The notes under the pieces: model-generated
Told to the model about the DNA's origin: nothing
The model's input: the letters and a program-made list of their open reading frames with translations, nothing else
The model's database searches: none
In this document: piece by piece, positions 33,643 to 35,253 of the stretch
Numbering within the stretch: the first letter of the stretch is position 1
Layout: the number at the start of each line of letters is the position of its first letter
Assembly (NCBI GenBank): GCA_964597315.1
Contig: CAZQXD010000041.1
Coordinates: 1 to 35,253 of the forward strand
Source: CAZQXD01 sp964597315
GTDB taxonomy: Bacteria; Pseudomonadota; Gammaproteobacteria; Competibacterales; Competibacteraceae
Direction of reading: 5' to 3'
DNA: 35,253 nt
Made by a program: the position numbers and the translations under genes

Positions 33643-33966
33643 TCAAATCAAGGCTTCCAGCCCTTTCTTGTCAAGCAGGTTAAGGAGTTTGAGCGATGGC
33701 CCACTCGGGTGCTTCGCACCAATCTCCCACTGCCGGACTGTCGAAGGACTTGTGTTGAGCACAGACGCAAGCACAGTTTGACTTAGTTTATAACGTTTGC
33801 GCAGTGCGCGGATACTCCGGCTCGAATACTCTGGGACAGGGTCAAGGCAAAGTGCGTCGTAACGCTGCATGCTGCGCTTGTCGATGAATCCAGCATCATG
33901 GAGATCGCGCGCAGTTTCATGCACCGCCTCCAGTATTCGGCTGGTAGCCTTAGTCTTGGTCGTCAT
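33643..33966 (-). CDS. HigA/XRE-type antitoxin, helix-turn-helix
   Basis: The 107-residue protein has a C-terminal helix-turn-helix at about 51-85 (SIRALRKRYKLSQTVLASVL then NTSPSTVRQWE). The N-terminal half has ARDLHDAG and a proline-containing linker, as in antitoxins of the HigA/NadS kind that bind DNA and neutralise a RelE-type toxin. ATG 33966 is supported by GGAG 7 bp upstream on the minus strand (33974-33977); a longer frame to 34005 overlaps the toxin gene further. It lies downstream of, and overlaps by 17 nt, a frameshifted toxin gene, the toxin-first order of higBA-type operons. It probably autoregulates through the palindromes at 34338-34370. Confidence 0.82.
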   Translation of the reverse strand: MTTKTKATSRILEAVHETARDLHDAGFIDKRSMQRYDALCLDPVPEYSSRSIRALRKRYKLSQTVLASVLNTSPSTVRQWEIGAKHPSGPSLKLLNLLDKKGLEALI

Positions 33967-34331
33967 GGCAAATCTCCTGTAATGCCTCATTGTCAAGGTG
34001 GGCATTGAGTTGGTTCGAGTTTAGCCTCAGCAGGTTGGTGGCAATATTCTGTAGTGCTTCCAGTTCTTTCTTGCTGATGTTGGCCCGTTCGCTTTTCTCG
34101 AAACCGAAGACGAAGAACCACCGGTTGCCCTTATTCGTCGCCACTAAAGTGCGTGCGCTGCCGCTTTTACCTCGGCCAGGCGAGGCGACACGCTTTTTGA
34201 CTACACCCCCACCGATCAGCGTCGATGAGTCCCGTTTCCATCTCAGACACGGCAGCGCAAAGCGTTTTGTCGGTAAGGTCCGTCTTGCGCATCCAGCGGG
34301 AAAAGTAGCGTGTCTTGAATATTCTCCGCAT
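33950..34331 (-). pseudogene. Frameshifted RelE/HigB-type toxin
   Basis: Two adjacent minus-strand frames together read as one RelE/ParE-superfamily toxin of about 127 residues. The N-terminal part runs from ATG 34331 (MRRIFKTRYFSRWMRKTDL to LIDAD). The C-terminal part continues in another frame (GGGVVKKRV, then RWFFVFGFEKSERANISK, ending EICHDDQD). The frame changes near 34203-34216. The expected DADLGGG is broken to DAD-C-GGG, consistent with loss of two bases. Without recoding, the protein stops after about 54 residues, so the toxin should be inactive. The family normally acts as a ribosome-dependent mRNA interferase. A sequencing error is possible but would need a two-base slip. Confidence 0.75.
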
Positions 34332-34337
34332 AGACAA

Positions 34338-34370
34338 ACTATATCACTAAGAGTTATAGTGCGTCACTAT
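34338..34370 (-). promoter_or_regulatory. Operator/promoter region of the toxin-antitoxin locus
   Basis: Two overlapping inverted repeats precede the toxin start: ACTATA...TATAGT (34338-34360, 11-bp centre) and the perfect ATAGTG-CGT-CACTAT (34356-34370). On the minus strand a -10 box TATAGT (34343-34338) with GTGACG 18 bp upstream forms a promoter overlapped by both repeats. This fits antitoxin autorepression. The -10 box is only 6 bp from the toxin ATG, suggesting a leaderless or nearly leaderless transcript. Confidence 0.5.
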
Positions 34371-34902
34371 GTTCGCTGCACTTATTGTACCTGCCTCAAA
34401 GCCGGGCACATGTGTCTTTAGCATCCTTAAAGGCCGCTATACATCGAAATTGAGCGATTGCGATGATGAGTTTCTAGGAACCCCTCGGTACGGGAGCCGG
34501 TCTGTTCAAAGAACCAATTGTTAATCAATCGCTTACGTTCTTCGGGCGTGACGAGAGCATGCCTATATCTCGGATCGTGGACTAATCCACCCCACCTATC
34601 CCCAGCTGATGCGCAACCGATGAGGACCTCGGGCAAAGAGGCGCCCCTCGGGAATTCAATACCAGTCAGTAGGCCGCTACTGAAGGTGCCCTCGCCGGTG
34701 CGCCTCGGTGATTCCGAGCGGGGCTCCAATGCTCTGGCCGCGAGCTTCCCCTCGTCCTGTCGGTTCTTAGGTCGGTGTGCTTTGGATTGGAATGGACGAC
34801 TGTGGAGACGCCGGGGCCATTGCCGCCGTCAGCCTCCCAGTCATTCGCGAAGGAGCGACTTACGCATCGTTCACCGCCAAGGCTCGTTGCTGCTGACCTA
34901 GC
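34371..34902. other. Stretch without a supported gene
   Basis: About 530 bp separate the two toxin-antitoxin remnants. A minus-strand frame at 34427-34729 (100 residues, SESPRRTGEGTF near the start, NNWFFEQTGSRTEG near the end) is open, but its third codon positions are less GC-rich than those of the core genes and it matches nothing I know. A plus-strand frame overlaps it. I regard both as unsupported. The region downstream of the Phd-like antitoxin lacks a PIN-domain or Doc/RelE toxin frame. Confidence 0.4.
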
Positions 34903-35133
34903 CTAGGGACGGCACAAGTCGGCAATCATGTGGTCATCCGCATCGAAGTCATCCGCAATGTTGATTTTGCCTTTCATGCTTCCGGCCTTGCGGGGGCGGT
35001 GTGTCGCTACATAGGGACTCAACACCGCCATCGGCTTTCCCGCCTTGCCGATGATCACCGATTCGCCGCTGGCAACACGCTCGACGATCTGGGATAGATG
35101 TGTTTTGGCTTCGTGGATATTGATTGTCTTCAT
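34903..35133 (-). CDS. Phd/YefM-type antitoxin, apparently without its toxin
   Basis: The 76-residue protein has the family's N-terminal pattern MKTINIHEAKTHLSQIVERV, then GESVIIGKAGKPMAVLSPY (23-41), the DNA-binding and dimer half of Phd/YefM antitoxins. A toxin-binding tail contains KGKINIADDFDA. The end (DDHMIADLCRP) differs from the usual acidic tail and may be eroded. Such antitoxins are normally followed by vapC, doc or relE-type toxins, but no such frame is seen below 34903. It can still repress its promoter or protect against a toxin elsewhere. No good ribosome binding site precedes ATG 35133. Confidence 0.8.
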   Translation of the reverse strand: MKTINIHEAKTHLSQIVERVASGESVIIGKAGKPMAVLSPYVATHRPRKAGSMKGKINIADDFDADDHMIADLCRP

Positions 35134-35253
35134 GTGGGAAAATTACTCGGCCTGGCAAACTAAGTCTAGTTGCCGACAGGCTTCTATCTCAGTCCCTAAT
35201 TCACAACGCGCATACTTCTGCTACCTTTTTGGGAGGTTTTCTAGCCCAGAGGG

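Noticed and set aside
34427..34729. 100-residue minus-strand open frame as a gene
   Set aside because: It lacks a recognisable family, its third-position GC is lower than that of the core genes, and a plus-strand frame overlaps it; not enough to call.

Overview
The window is a bacterial chromosome segment. Gene content, order and near-family-length products point to a gammaproteobacterium of the Chromatiales/Ectothiorhodospiraceae/Legionella-Coxiella type. The signs are yhbY divergent from rlmE-ftsH-folP-glmM, then tpiA-secG-tRNA-Leu, an unfused 14-gene nuo operon, initiator tRNA, rimP-nusA-infB-rbfA-truB-rpsO-pnp and tRNA-Ser. NuoC and NuoD are separate genes, which excludes an enterobacterium such as E. 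coli, where they are fused. The genus cannot be named from sequence alone. The core is GC-rich (line 13621-13680 is about 77% GC by hand count).

Layout. (1) 1-281: the 3' part of tRNA-Gly(GCC), then tRNA-Cys(GCA) and tRNA-Leu(UAA). (2) 332-1343: a DUF4149-like membrane protein, yhbY on the minus strand, and a small two-helix membrane protein. (3) 1330-7411: rRNA methylation (rlmE), membrane proteolysis (ftsH), folate (folP), cell-wall precursor (glmM), glycolysis (tpiA) and protein export (secG). (4) 7418-7537: tRNA-Leu(GAG) with its terminator. (5) 7538-22235: a palindrome-rich leader and nuoABCDEFGHIJKLMN, the complete proton-pumping NADH:quinone oxidoreductase, with tight or overlapping gene junctions. 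(6) 22328-23873: an AT-rich two-gene cassette, a SAM-dependent methyltransferase and a sulfotransferase, followed by a tandem pair of palindromic repeats at 23945-24047. (7) 24091-32975: initiator tRNA-fMet with promoter and two intrinsic terminators, then the transcription/translation/RNA-decay operon rimP to pnp. A 100-N assembly gap interrupts infB inside a 24-bp tandem repeat. (8) 33056-33146: tRNA-Ser(GGA). (9) 33147-35253: a gene-poor accessory flank with an apparent IS200/IS605 end remnant, a toxin-antitoxin locus whose RelE/HigB-type toxin is frameshifted while its antitoxin is intact, and a Phd/YefM-type antitoxin without a visible toxin.

Most of the window is conserved housekeeping. 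The less ordinary parts are the methyltransferase/sulfotransferase cassette with its adjacent palindromic repeats, the palindromes in the nuo control region, a stem that could mask the rbfA ribosome binding site, and the decaying toxin-antitoxin/IS flank. I did not find a convincing wholly new system. The cassette is the best candidate for something unstudied.
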